NCBI GenBank assembly: GCA_947626775.1
Contig: CANQTL010000032.1
Coordinates: 1-35,244, forward strand
DNA from: an uncultured Lachnospiraceae bacterium
Lineage (GTDB): Bacteria; Bacillota; Clostridia; Lachnospirales; Lachnospiraceae
Length of the DNA: 35,244 nt
Reading direction: 5' to 3'
The translations under genes and the position numbers were made by a program. The first letter of the stretch is position 1. Each line of letters begins with the position of its first letter. Below are positions 1 to 8,406 of this stretch, piece by piece. A model generated the notes under the pieces. The model was given only the letters and a program-made list of their open reading frames with translations, had not been told where the DNA came from and ran no database searches.

Positions 1-25
1 TTGCTCACAATTCAATCAATAACAG

Positions 26-58
26 AAAAATGGTTCTGGGATGCACATCCCAGAACCA
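26..58 (-). terminator. Rho-independent terminator ending the minus-strand glycosyltransferase operon
   Basis: Positions 31-58 form a perfect 13-bp inverted repeat (TGGTTCTGGGATG / CATCCCAGAACCA) around a 2-nt centre. On the minus strand it is followed by a run of five T (26-30). It lies beyond the last gene of the leftward operon and behind another hairpin at 77-100. Confidence 0.8.
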
Positions 59-74
59 CTTTGTCGACAGTCTG

Positions 75-104
75 AAACGCCACCCGGTTTCGGGTGGCGT
101 TTTT
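75..104. terminator. Second terminator hairpin, T-tract best on the plus strand
   Basis: ACGCCACCCG (77-86) and CGGGTGGCGT (91-100) pair perfectly around a GTTT loop. On the plus strand TTTTT follows; on the minus strand only TTT. It could end a plus-strand unit entering from the left and also weaken readthrough of the leftward operon, in tandem with 26-58. Confidence 0.75.
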
Positions 105-143
105 CTGCTATCTGTAGCGCGCCAGGGCGCGCGTCTCTGCATT

Positions 144-1214
144 CTATCCGGCGTCTTCGCCGGTCAGTTCCGCGATCTTCTGCAGCGCCATCGGGAAGTC
201 GCCGCATCTGCGGTAATGCGTAAGCGCCGCCTCCCGGTCGCCCATCATCTCGTTGATCAGGCCGATATTGTAGGAGGGAATGAAGGTGTTGGCGCCCGTC
301 ACATGGGCGGTCTGGCAGGACAGCGCCTTGACGAACTCCAGGAGCGCTTTCATATACTGGCCGTTTCTCAGGTAGATCAGGCCCATCAGGTCGAGGAAGT
401 CCGCCGACGACGAGAAAGCGTCGTATACCCCGGCGAGTCCCAGCGCCTCTTCGGCGCGGTTCAGGTGCAGCAGCGCGTAGCCGTATCCGATGACCATCAT
501 CTGTACGTATTCCGCGGCGGGGTCCACGTCGTAGGCAAGTCCCCTGCCATAGTAGAGGCAGGCGTTTGAGTCGTCGTGGATCATATTGTAGGACTGGCCG
601 ATCTGGAAGTAGAGATAGGGATCGTCCGGGTGTTCCTCCAGGTCCCGCAGAAGAAGATCGATGTTCCGCGTGGCCTTGGCGCGCAGCGCTTCCCCGCTGC
701 CGCTGTAGCCGGAGTGGTCGACGCGCAGGGGGAGCCGGTAGGAGGGATAGTCGCCGCTTCCGGTAAGCCGTCTGACCTGTTCATGGATGCGTCCCTCATA
801 GTGATAGCGCTTCCGGCAGAAGAGCCTTTCGACCAGATCGGTGTAGACGCTGTCCGTGCCGTTCATCTGATAGTGGTTCTCGCGCGAGAGCAGACCGACT
901 GCGTCGGGATGTGCCCCCGCCAGCCGCAGGATCTCCGGGACGTCCGCCTCCAGAATATATTCGTCGCTGTCGATAATCAGGACCGTGTCGTGGGACGCCT
1001 GGCTGAGAGAATAGTTCCTGGCGGCTGAGAAGTCGTCGCACCAGGCGAAATCCAGCACCCGGTCGGCATAGCGCTCCGCGATCCCGCGCGTGCCGTCCGT
1101 GGAGCCCGTATCGACGACGAGGATTTCCCAGTCGTAGGCCCGCAGGAGCCGCAGGCAGTTCTCGAGATTCGCTTCTTCGTTTTTCGTGATGATACATACT
1201 GAGATCGGGATCAT
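144..1214 (-). CDS. GT2-family glycosyltransferase with C-terminal TPR repeats
   Basis: This 356-aa protein has an N-terminal GT-A fold family 2 domain. TKNE is at residues 10-13, the nucleotide-binding DTGSTD at 35-40, CDDFSAARN at 59-67, and the metal-binding DxD-type DSDEY at 82-86. From about residue 190 it carries TPR-like helices (a DPYLYFQIGQSY-type motif), as in many clostridial glycosyltransferases of flagellar or surface glycan loci. An SD (GGAGG) lies 6 nt before the ATG. It is the last gene of the leftward operon, 33 nt after the CgeB-type gene. It is paralogous to 8407-9477, 9512-10567 and the N-terminal half of 4446-6674. Donor and acceptor cannot be read from sequence. No signal peptide is seen, so it is probably cytoplasmic. 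Confidence 0.88.
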   Translation of the reverse strand: MIPISVCIITKNEEANLENCLRLLRAYDWEILVVDTGSTDGTRGIAERYADRVLDFAWCDDFSAARNYSLSQASHDTVLIIDSDEYILEADVPEILRLAGAHPDAVGLLSRENHYQMNGTDSVYTDLVERLFCRKRYHYEGRIHEQVRRLTGSGDYPSYRLPLRVDHSGYSGSGEALRAKATRNIDLLLRDLEEHPDDPYLYFQIGQSYNMIHDDSNACLYYGRGLAYDVDPAAEYVQMMVIGYGYALLHLNRAEEALGLAGVYDAFSSSADFLDLMGLIYLRNGQYMKALLEFVKALSCQTAHVTGANTFIPSYNIGLINEMMGDREAALTHYRRCGDFPMALQKIAELTGEDAG

Positions 1215-1247
1215 ATCTGCCTCCGTGCGGTGGGTAGATGGGTTCGG

Positions 1248-2432
1248 TCAGCCGACGCCGTAGCAGCGCTTCATGGATTCCAGCAGGGAATCCACGCAGT
1301 TGGTCCAGGTGTAATTGGCGGCGGTCTTGGCGCAGGCTCTGTCGGTCAGCGCCTGGGCTTCGGCGGGGTGCTCCAGCCAGTAGGACGCGATTTCCGGCAG
1401 TCTGTCCAGGGCGTTTAAGTCGTACAGCGCGATATCCTCCCCGTCCGTATAGTGGCTGTCGATCCAGGCGCTGGAGTCGGTCAGGCAGACCGAACGGCGC
1501 AGCATCGTGTTGAAGATGCGGTCGTGCGTCCCCTCCTTGAACCAGGGCATCACGTTCAGGTTGATGCGGGCGTCGCGCATGTAATCGAAGGTCTCCGCCA
1601 GACCGATGCGGTCGCTCAGGATATGCAGATTGGGAGCGCCGGCGCAGGGGTGGTTCTCCCAGCCGCGCCCGAGCACATGGACGGGCAGGCCGGCGTTTAC
1701 CAGCGCTTCCACGGCCTTGCCGCGATAGTGCATGCGCACCTTCCAGTCGATGGGCGTCATGTTGCGCATGATGGTTTTGACCGCGCCGTCGCTCAGGGAC
1801 ATATGGTTGGCCTCCAGCACGTCCAGCACCGAGCGGATCAGGGATTTCTCCGTGTGGTCGGTCAGGTCCCGGTCGATCTGCATGTAGATCCCGTACATGG
1901 GGGAGTCCGCCGGGAAGAACGCCTCCAGCTGCGGCAGCATACTCTCCGGCGTATAGTAGGTGGCGGAGAAGACGATATCGTACCGCCTGTCCGTATAGGG
2001 GATCGGCGGCTGATCGTCCGGCGTTCCCGCATGCGCCAGGAATTCGACATGCTCCACGTTCGGGAAGTAGCGCTTCACATAGGCGACGTGTTCCTCGTCG
2101 GGGCAGAACTGGATGTATCTGCGCGGGTGGTGTTCCATCGTCGGGTGCAGGCGCAGGGGGTGATCCATCAGGATGTGGAGCGTGCACACGTCCAGCGTGT
2201 CCCACAGATTGATGAAGGTGTCGTTGTGGATGCCCGCGCGGTTGAAGCAGACGATCGCGTCCGGCTTCTTTTCGCAGAAGGTCATAAATTCCTCCATCGA
2301 GTGTTCCGGGCGGGCGGGATCCAGCAGATCCAGCGTGAAAGTCTCATGTCCCCGCGCGGTCAGCTCGCGCGCGATCTCGTCTGTGAAGTAGTTGAAGGAT
2401 TCAGTTGACTCATAAAAAAGTACAAAACGCAT
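1248..2432 (-). CDS. CgeB-type glycosyltransferase (DUF3880 plus GT1-like C-terminal domain)
   Basis: This 394-aa protein resembles the CgeB/spore-maturation glycosyltransferase family (GT-B fold). The N-terminal half has the MRFVLFYES start and a Rossmann-like pattern. The C-terminal half has VLGRGWENH, an NLNVMPWFKEGTHDRIFN-type acceptor/donor segment and the DGEDIALYD element typical of these enzymes. It starts 2 nt after the stop of 2435-4429, with its SD (AAGGAG) inside that gene, so translation is probably coupled. The C-terminal half of 4446-6674 is a paralogue. It likely transfers a sugar to a protein or surface glycan together with the GT2 partners; the substrate is unknown. Confidence 0.85.
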   Translation of the reverse strand: MRFVLFYESTESFNYFTDEIARELTARGHETFTLDLLDPARPEHSMEEFMTFCEKKPDAIVCFNRAGIHNDTFINLWDTLDVCTLHILMDHPLRLHPTMEHHPRRYIQFCPDEEHVAYVKRYFPNVEHVEFLAHAGTPDDQPPIPYTDRRYDIVFSATYYTPESMLPQLEAFFPADSPMYGIYMQIDRDLTDHTEKSLIRSVLDVLEANHMSLSDGAVKTIMRNMTPIDWKVRMHYRGKAVEALVNAGLPVHVLGRGWENHPCAGAPNLHILSDRIGLAETFDYMRDARINLNVMPWFKEGTHDRIFNTMLRRSVCLTDSSAWIDSHYTDGEDIALYDLNALDRLPEIASYWLEHPAEAQALTDRACAKTAANYTWTNCVDSLLESMKRCYGVG

Positions 2433-2434
2433 CT

Positions 2435-4429
2435 CTAGTTCTCCTTTTCCGAATGGATCCTGGCCTCATAGCGTTCAAGCAGCTCGTTTAAGTCCGTGTC
2501 CGGGCCGAGCGGGGAAGGTTCGCCGCGCATTCCCGCCGACAGACAGTCGGTGGTCAGAAGCAGAATCGCCCTGAGTTCCTGGCTGAAATCGGAGGTGGGC
2601 TGTATCAGGTCGGGCCGCGTCTTCAGACTGTCTCTGATAAGCAGATACGCCTCCGCGGCGTTTCGCTCATTCAGAAGGGCGGTGAGCCGTTCTTTCAGCG
2701 CGAGCGTCTCGGCCTTTTCCTGGGTGAAGCCTATGTGCGCCTCGTGCCAGCTCAGGCCGCGCCAGCGTATCCACACGTAGATGAGCTGTTCGGAGAGAAA
2801 GCCGTAGACCCGCTTGTGGTAAGCGTCGTAGGAGCTTACGTCGATCTGTTCGGAGGCCCTGTCGAAGACGGAGAACAGCCAGGCGGCGTACTCGTCGAAA
2901 AGCGTCTTCTTCGTGACGAACAGATTGCCGCAGTAGACCTTCTTCCCTTCCAGCGCTTCCCGGAAAAAGGGCAGGCAGCCGGGGTAGAGCTCTGCGATGG
3001 CGTCGCCCACCGCGTCCAGGTCATGGATGTTGTGCGCCTCGGCGTAGACGTCCCGGTAACAGCGCTCCGACTCCACATGTTCCGACACGATCACGTCGTA
3101 CCGCTCCAGAAGCGGGAGAAAATCGGCCCGGGTCATCAGCTGATTCTGCCCGTTCAGGAAATATCTGCGGTAGTGGCACAGGCCGACATACTCTGCGTCC
3201 CGCACGTTTTTCCAGACCCAGTACAGGCCGGTCAGCTCACTGTAGTAAGGGTTCAGGGCGGAGATGTTGTCGCCGGTATCGTCGCCCTGGTAGCCCAGAT
3301 CCTCCTTCAGCGCGCGGCCTACGTGGAGAGGGCGGTAGATCGGATCCTGCGGCGCCCGGAAGGGCACGTGCGTCATGATGTAGATGCGCAGCGTTCCCCT
3401 GCTGTACTTCGTGCGGACCGCGTCGCAGACGCTGTTCAGGTCGGCCTCGCTGACGGGCAGCTCCAGAAGCGACAGCTGGATCCGGTCGAACTCCGTCACA
3501 TACTCCCCGACATAGGGGTTGGCGCGGTAGTCCGGCACGCGCCGCAGCGTCTCTTCTTTCAGCTCCAGGAAGAAGTCGTAGGGAACGCGCGTCATCCTGA
3601 GACTGAGCATTTTCATGGCGACCAGATAGCCCAGCGTCAGAAACAGGTATTCCATGATCTGGCGGTAGTCCGTCAGAAAGCCGCGCGCTTCGCACTCCGC
3701 CCAGATCATCTTGTTGACGGTCAGCACGTCGCGGTGGTGGCTGGCGTCTGGGGAGAGCACGGTGGAGGCGGGATTGACAAAGTAGTGGTAGAAGCGCTCC
3801 TCCATGACATAGACCCGTCTGGCGTAGAAGTACATCAACACGAGGAAGAAGTGATCCTCGTAGGCGAGCTGTTCCGGGAAGAAGATGTCGTTATGCAGCA
3901 GGAAGTCCCGGCGAAAGAGCTTGTTGCACACGATATAGCCCATCGAGGCGCAGGCGATAAAAGTCCTGCGCTTCTCTGCGGCGTCGATCTCAAACAGGCG
4001 GTCCGCCTGGCCGGTCAGTTTGGGAGGAAGAGACTGCCCGGGCTGTCCGCTGTCCCGCCAGAGCTGGCCCATGACGATATCGCAGTCATGGGCGGTCATC
4101 TTGTCGTACAGCTTCTCATACATGTCGGGCTCCACCCAGTCGTCGGCGTCCACATAGCTCACATAGGGCGCGGAGGCGTACTGCAGGCCGATGTTCCGGG
4201 CGCGGCCCTGCCTGCCGTTCTCGTCGCAGTGGACGATCATGACGGAGTCGGGATGCGCGGCCTCGATGGCGGTGAGCCTGTCCCAGGTATGATCCGCGGA
4301 ACAGTCGTCCACCAGAATGACTTCCAGTCTGTCGAAGCCGACAGTCTGCGCAAGCAGGGAGGCGAAGCATCGGTCGATATAGTTCTCGACGTTGTAGCAG
4401 GGGATGATAATACTGATCAGTTTGTCCAT
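2435..4429 (-). CDS. Bifunctional glycosyltransferase: GT2 domain fused to DUF4422
   Basis: With the ATG at 4429 this is 664 aa and starts MDKLISIIIPCYNVE, the usual GT2 start. The open frame extends to 4522 but would run into the previous gene, and AAGGAG lies upstream of 4429 (about 12 nt). Residues 1 to about 230 are a classic GT2 domain (LVDDCSADHTWD, SYVDADDWVEPDMY). About residues 340-560 match DUF4422, a putative capsular/LPS glycosyltransferase domain, with the characteristic ELTGLYWVWKN and GLCHYRRYF. The C-terminal 100 residues are helical. It lies 16 nt after the fusion gene and 2 nt before the CgeB gene. Two active domains suggest two consecutive sugar additions; this is inference. 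Confidence 0.86.
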   Translation of the reverse strand: MDKLISIIIPCYNVENYIDRCFASLLAQTVGFDRLEVILVDDCSADHTWDRLTAIEAAHPDSVMIVHCDENGRQGRARNIGLQYASAPYVSYVDADDWVEPDMYEKLYDKMTAHDCDIVMGQLWRDSGQPGQSLPPKLTGQADRLFEIDAAEKRRTFIACASMGYIVCNKLFRRDFLLHNDIFFPEQLAYEDHFFLVLMYFYARRVYVMEERFYHYFVNPASTVLSPDASHHRDVLTVNKMIWAECEARGFLTDYRQIMEYLFLTLGYLVAMKMLSLRMTRVPYDFFLELKEETLRRVPDYRANPYVGEYVTEFDRIQLSLLELPVSEADLNSVCDAVRTKYSRGTLRIYIMTHVPFRAPQDPIYRPLHVGRALKEDLGYQGDDTGDNISALNPYYSELTGLYWVWKNVRDAEYVGLCHYRRYFLNGQNQLMTRADFLPLLERYDVIVSEHVESERCYRDVYAEAHNIHDLDAVGDAIAELYPGCLPFFREALEGKKVYCGNLFVTKKTLFDEYAAWLFSVFDRASEQIDVSSYDAYHKRVYGFLSEQLIYVWIRWRGLSWHEAHIGFTQEKAETLALKERLTALLNERNAAEAYLLIRDSLKTRPDLIQPTSDFSQELRAILLLTTDCLSAGMRGEPSPLGPDTDLNELLERYEARIHSEKEN

Positions 4430-4445
4430 ATACGATCGGTTCTCC

Positions 4446-6674
4446 TTAGGAACGGTTCTGTAGTGACTGTGCCAGTTCGGCGGCGCGGTGCGCCCAGGTG
4501 TGGCAGGCCGCGGCCGCGGCATAGCCGTTGTCCGCGATGCGCTGCATGAGGCCGGGATCGTCTAACAGAGCGGCGGCGGTCCGCGGCAGTTCTTCCAGCG
4601 CTGTCAGCGTATAGAAGACAAGTTCCTCCCCGTCTGTGAACTGCTCCCGCAGCCAGAGGCTGTCGTCCGTGAGACTGACCGCGCCCTGCAGCATGGCGTT
4701 GAAGATCCGCTCGCTGCCGCCGTCCTTGAACCACGCCATCTGGTTCAGGACGATCCGGCTGTCGGCCATCAGCGCCAGCCCGTCCTCGAAGGATACGGGC
4801 GCATGGCAGTCGAAGCCGGGCTGTCCGGGCAGATCGGTATGCTCCCAGCCCTCGCCGTACACCGTCACCCGGATCCCCGCCTGCGTCAGCGCGCGGAGGA
4901 TCTCTGCGCGGTACATGGCGCACAGGTTCGTCTCGACGAAGCGGTGCGCCTCGATCGTGCGCCTGAGCGCGTCCTCCGATACGTCCGGCTGCGCCAGCCG
5001 CAGACGGGCCTCCAGCGCGGCTTCGTATGTCCGGCCGGGACGCAGGATCAGATCGTCCATGACCGCTTCGTCCAGGGCGTCGTAGGCGTAGTCCGCGTGA
5101 TATTTGTAACTGCCGATGAAAAGCACGTCGATGGAGCGTTCCGCGATCGGTTTTCTGCCCTGGGCGCGGGGCAGCTCGGCGCCGCCCGTCGGGAGAAACA
5201 GCGCCCTGTGCACGGCGGGACAGAAGCGTTCCACGTACTTTACATGGTTCCTGTCGGAGCACACGACGATTCCCTGGCCGGGGCATTCGTCCAGCGTGTC
5301 ATAGTAGTACATGGGATGATCTACCAGCACGTTGAAACAGGGGACGTTCCAGAGGTCCCACAGAGAACCCTGGTCGGAAAACGGCATACGGAAACCGCGG
5401 TTGTTGAAGGTGACGACCGCGTCAAGACCCTGCTCGCGGAACAGGAAGAGCTTTTCCGCGTATGCGGCGAAAGTCTCCTGCGTCGCCGCGGGAGGGAAGA
5501 CGAACGTCTCGCAGCCCATATCGCGAAAGGCCCGCTCGTACTGTTCCATGATGTATTGCAGGATGTAGAGGTCGCTTCCGAAGAGCGCGATCCTCAGGGG
5601 CGTCTGTCCCCGCGCTGTTTGTGACAGCTGTGTCAGACGTTCGGCGGCTGGCGGAAAATCGCCGCACATGCGGTAGTAGGCAAGCGCGTTGTCCAGATCG
5701 CCGCACCGCTCGCAGACAGAGGCGATCCGGTAGCGGCTCAGGAAGCTGTTGACGCCGTGAAGTTTTCCTTCCGGCATGGAGAGCGCCCTGTGATACTGTT
5801 CGATTGCCTGGGGATAGAGGGTGTTGGCCTCATAGATGCAGCCCATCAGATAGACGAAATCCGGGGACACGGCAAACTCGTCGTAGATCTGTTCAAAGCC
5901 CAGCGCCGTCTGCGCCTGTCCCGTGCGCAGCAGGGCGTTGCCGTAGGAGACGACCATCGCCTGTACGTAGGCGAGGGACGGATCCACGTCGAAATAAAGC
6001 CCCTTGCCGTACCAGTCGCAGGCGGCCTGGTAGTCCTCGACAATCTCGTAACCCTTGCCGAGCTGATAGTATACGTAGGGATTTTCGGGTTCCTGCTCCA
6101 GCTGCCTGTGCAGCAGGGTCAGGTTCCGGCGGCCCTTGGCGATCTGCTCCTCGGGCGTCATGTCGTAGCCGGTGTGCAGGATCTCGGTGTGCAGCAGCAG
6201 GCAGGGGAACTCCCGGCCCCTGATCGGCACAAGCTGTTCGTGGATGATGCCCGCATAGCGATAGAGCTTTCTGTTGAAGAAGCGCTCCGTATTGTCCGTG
6301 TTGTTCAGGACATACCGGCCATCCTGCGTGACCAGATTCTTGCGTGTGACGGCGCCCACGCTGTCCGCGTGGCGCTTGCGGAAGTAGTTCAGTTCCTCCA
6401 CGTCGATGTGTTCGATCCACTCGTCGCAGTCCAGCATGAAGATCCAGTTGTTGGACGCCGCCTGCAGAGAGTAGTTCCGCGCCGCGGAGAAATCGTCGCA
6501 CCAGGCGAAGTCGAGCACTTTGTCGGCGTACCGGGCCGCGATCTCCTTCGTGCGGTCGGTGGAGCCGGTGTCCACGACGATGATCTCGAAGCCGCAGGGC
6601 TTGACGGAGGCCAGACATTTCTCAATGCGGCGCTCTTCGTTTTTGGCTATGATACAGACAGATATCGGGTGCAT
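4446..6674 (-). CDS. Fused GT2-TPR / CgeB-type double glycosyltransferase
   Basis: This 742-aa protein joins two modules found as separate genes nearby. Residues 1 to about 350 are a GT2-TPR unit (DTGSTD, CDDFSAARN, LDCDEW), close to 144-1214 over the whole length. From about residue 358 (LRIALFGSDLYIL) to the end it is a CgeB-type GT-B enzyme. VYGEGWEHTD, NQMAWFKDGGSERIFN and DGEELVFYT parallel the VLGRGWENH, NVMPWFKEG and DGEDIALYD of 1248-2432. A weak SD (GGAAG) precedes the ATG. The fusion suggests the two modules act in sequence on one glycan. A 145-nt spacer separates it from the upstream CgeB gene, the largest gap inside the operon. Confidence 0.87.
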   Translation of the reverse strand: MHPISVCIIAKNEERRIEKCLASVKPCGFEIIVVDTGSTDRTKEIAARYADKVLDFAWCDDFSAARNYSLQAASNNWIFMLDCDEWIEHIDVEELNYFRKRHADSVGAVTRKNLVTQDGRYVLNNTDNTERFFNRKLYRYAGIIHEQLVPIRGREFPCLLLHTEILHTGYDMTPEEQIAKGRRNLTLLHRQLEQEPENPYVYYQLGKGYEIVEDYQAACDWYGKGLYFDVDPSLAYVQAMVVSYGNALLRTGQAQTALGFEQIYDEFAVSPDFVYLMGCIYEANTLYPQAIEQYHRALSMPEGKLHGVNSFLSRYRIASVCERCGDLDNALAYYRMCGDFPPAAERLTQLSQTARGQTPLRIALFGSDLYILQYIMEQYERAFRDMGCETFVFPPAATQETFAAYAEKLFLFREQGLDAVVTFNNRGFRMPFSDQGSLWDLWNVPCFNVLVDHPMYYYDTLDECPGQGIVVCSDRNHVKYVERFCPAVHRALFLPTGGAELPRAQGRKPIAERSIDVLFIGSYKYHADYAYDALDEAVMDDLILRPGRTYEAALEARLRLAQPDVSEDALRRTIEAHRFVETNLCAMYRAEILRALTQAGIRVTVYGEGWEHTDLPGQPGFDCHAPVSFEDGLALMADSRIVLNQMAWFKDGGSERIFNAMLQGAVSLTDDSLWLREQFTDGEELVFYTLTALEELPRTAAALLDDPGLMQRIADNGYAAAAACHTWAHRAAELAQSLQNRS

Positions 6675-6819
6675 AGTTCTCGCTTCCGTGTTGATGATAG
6701 TATGTATGGCGACGACAGAACCCCTGCGTGCGCGGCACGGCGGCTGCGCGGCAGACGGATTCTGAAGTCCAGTTTATCATATTTCATGAAATAAATCCAT
6801 GGAAAGCCGGCGGCGGGCG
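6675..6819 (-). other. Intra-operon spacer; possible weak internal promoter only
   Basis: This is the only gap over 100 nt inside the leftward operon. On the minus strand TATGAT is preceded at 18 nt by TTTCCA, a poor match to a sigma-A promoter. No terminator with a T-tract and no credible short gene were seen. Confidence 0.3.
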
Positions 6820-7974
6820 TCAGGTCTGCGACAGCATCTCCCGCACTCTGTGCCGGAAGGTGTGGCGCGCCGCGACTTTGTCATGGCCGTTTCTGGCGAT
6901 GGCGGCCCGCTCCTTTTCGTGCGACAGATAGTAGCCGATCTTGTCCAGAAGGTCTTCTCTGCTTTCGTAGTAATCGAAGTCTTCTCCCGGCACGAAGTCG
7001 TCCAGAAAATCCGCCTGAAAATTGCTCAGCAGGAAACCGCCGCTGCCCATGATGTCAAAGGCGCGCAGCGGAATGCCGCTCCTGATGCTCCTGAGAGAGA
7101 TGTTGAGGTTGATCCTGCTTTGCCGGAACACAAGCGGCATCTGGGTGTAGTAGTCTGCCGTCCCGTGGTTCGTGAGGTTCGGCAGAGTGAAACTGCGGTT
7201 GGGTGTGAAGAGGTCGAAGGGGAAACGCTCTGCCGCGGCGCGGATCAGCTCGGCGCGTTCCAGTCCGGTGATCTTGCGGTTGATCACATACTGCGCGTAG
7301 AGGTATTCCCTGGACTCCACGCCGTCGGGATTCGGATCCATCGGCAGCGCCCGGTAAAGCTCGTCCATAATGGGAGACAATGACTCCTGGATGAAATTGT
7401 AGCCCTGTATTTGCATCTGCGCCGTCATGATGGCGTCCAGATAGCCCCGCGCATAATCTGACAGATCTGTCATGCGGTCAAAGAAGTTGTGCTCTTCGGT
7501 GTAGAGAGAACCGACAAAGGAGACATGGTACGGATATGGGGCTGTGTCCGATAGTTCGCCGCACAGTCTGTCCAGTCGTCCGGTGTTGGCCGCCATCGGC
7601 AGATAGCGGACGGTTTCGATTCCCTCGTTGTGGAATTCCAGATAGAGTTCTCTGTCGAAGATATAGATGGTGTTGCAGGGATTGGCGACGGTGTAGGAAT
7701 AGAGCATCACATAGGGGCTGTCGTAAATCCAGGCAAGATAGCGCACGTCTTCTTTCCGGCACACGTTGGAGACGACCGGAAAATAATTAAAGGAAAAGAC
7801 GGCGTCGGGCACGTCCCTGCGCAGGGCGGCGGTCAGGTCCCGCTCCAGTTCCTCGTCGCGTCTGGCGTTTTTGTCGGCGAAAGGAAAGCACACGACCTCA
7901 TGGCCTTCCGCCGCAAAAGCCTCTTTGATATCTTCGTTTCCGAAGCTCTTCCATTCGATAAACAGTATTTTCAT
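6820..7974 (-). CDS. CgeB-type glycosyltransferase
   Basis: This 384-aa protein has the CgeB/DUF3880 organisation. The start MKILFIEWKSFG and the central segment WIYDSPYVMLYS resemble family members that read a donor-sugar pocket. The C-terminal GT1-like domain contains NLNISLRSIRSGIPLRAFDIMGSGG-type sequence and a DFYESREDL-like element. Its ATG overlaps the stop of the DtxR-type regulator (ATGA, 7971-7974). The SD AAGGAG sits 5 nt upstream inside that gene, so the two are translationally coupled. It is more distant from 1248-2432 than the fusion gene is, so it probably has a different acceptor or donor. Function beyond glycosyl transfer is inference. Confidence 0.85.
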   Translation of the reverse strand: MKILFIEWKSFGNEDIKEAFAAEGHEVVCFPFADKNARRDEELERDLTAALRRDVPDAVFSFNYFPVVSNVCRKEDVRYLAWIYDSPYVMLYSYTVANPCNTIYIFDRELYLEFHNEGIETVRYLPMAANTGRLDRLCGELSDTAPYPYHVSFVGSLYTEEHNFFDRMTDLSDYARGYLDAIMTAQMQIQGYNFIQESLSPIMDELYRALPMDPNPDGVESREYLYAQYVINRKITGLERAELIRAAAERFPFDLFTPNRSFTLPNLTNHGTADYYTQMPLVFRQSRINLNISLRSIRSGIPLRAFDIMGSGGFLLSNFQADFLDDFVPGEDFDYYESREDLLDKIGYYLSHEKERAAIARNGHDKVAARHTFRHRVREMLSQT

Positions 7975-8354
7975 GAGGTCTCCTTGCGCGTGAAACGGGC
8001 GGCGTGCTCCATGATTTTTTCAAACGTCTGCGCGCTCAGATCATGTTCGATCTTGCAGGCGTCCTCCGCTGCGGTATTCTCGTCTACGCCGAGCGACACG
8101 AAGAAATCCGTCAATACCTGGTGACGGTTATAGATGTCGGACGCGATCGCATAGCCGGCGTCTGTCAGCTCGATGAACCCTTCCCCGTCGACCTGTATAT
8201 AGCCGTTTTCGCGCAGCTTCTTCATCGCCACGCTGATGCTCGGCTTGCTGTAGTTCATCTCCGTGGCGATGTCGATGGAGCGCACCTGGCCGATGCGTTC
8301 CTTTAAGATCAGAATCGTCTCCAGATAATCTTCTGCGGATTCGTGTATGCTCAT
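7971..8354 (-). CDS. DtxR/MntR-family metal-dependent transcriptional regulator
   Basis: This 127-aa protein has an N-terminal winged helix (residues 3-65; recognition helix around SKPSISVAMKKL) and the DtxR dimerisation/metal domain (about 66-127). Candidate metal ligands are D9, E12, H78, C100, E103 and H104. D9/E12 match MntR-type positions, whereas C100-E103-H104 match the Cys-x-x-Glu-His of DtxR/IdeR. There is no SH3-like third domain, so it is of the short MntR/SirR type. The SD GGAGA precedes the ATG. It is embedded in a glycosyltransferase operon and overlaps the next gene by 4 nt, which is unusual for a metal-homeostasis regulator. Its targets may include the operon itself (inference). 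Confidence 0.9.
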   Translation of the reverse strand: MSIHESAEDYLETILILKERIGQVRSIDIATEMNYSKPSISVAMKKLRENGYIQVDGEGFIELTDAGYAIASDIYNRHQVLTDFFVSLGVDENTAAEDACKIEHDLSAQTFEKIMEHAARFTRKETS

Positions 8355-8406
8355 GACGCTCTCCGTTCCGAAAAGACCCGGCGCGGGATCTTTCCGCTGT
8401 GATACT

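Noticed and set aside
796..2205. Second minus-strand frame overlapping the CgeB and GT2 genes
   Set aside because: Arg/Pro/Gly-rich frame-shifted reading of two well supported genes.
2735..4549. Plus-strand 604-codon frame opposite the GT2-DUF4422 gene
   Set aside because: Antisense shadow; the minus-strand protein has clear domains and operon context.
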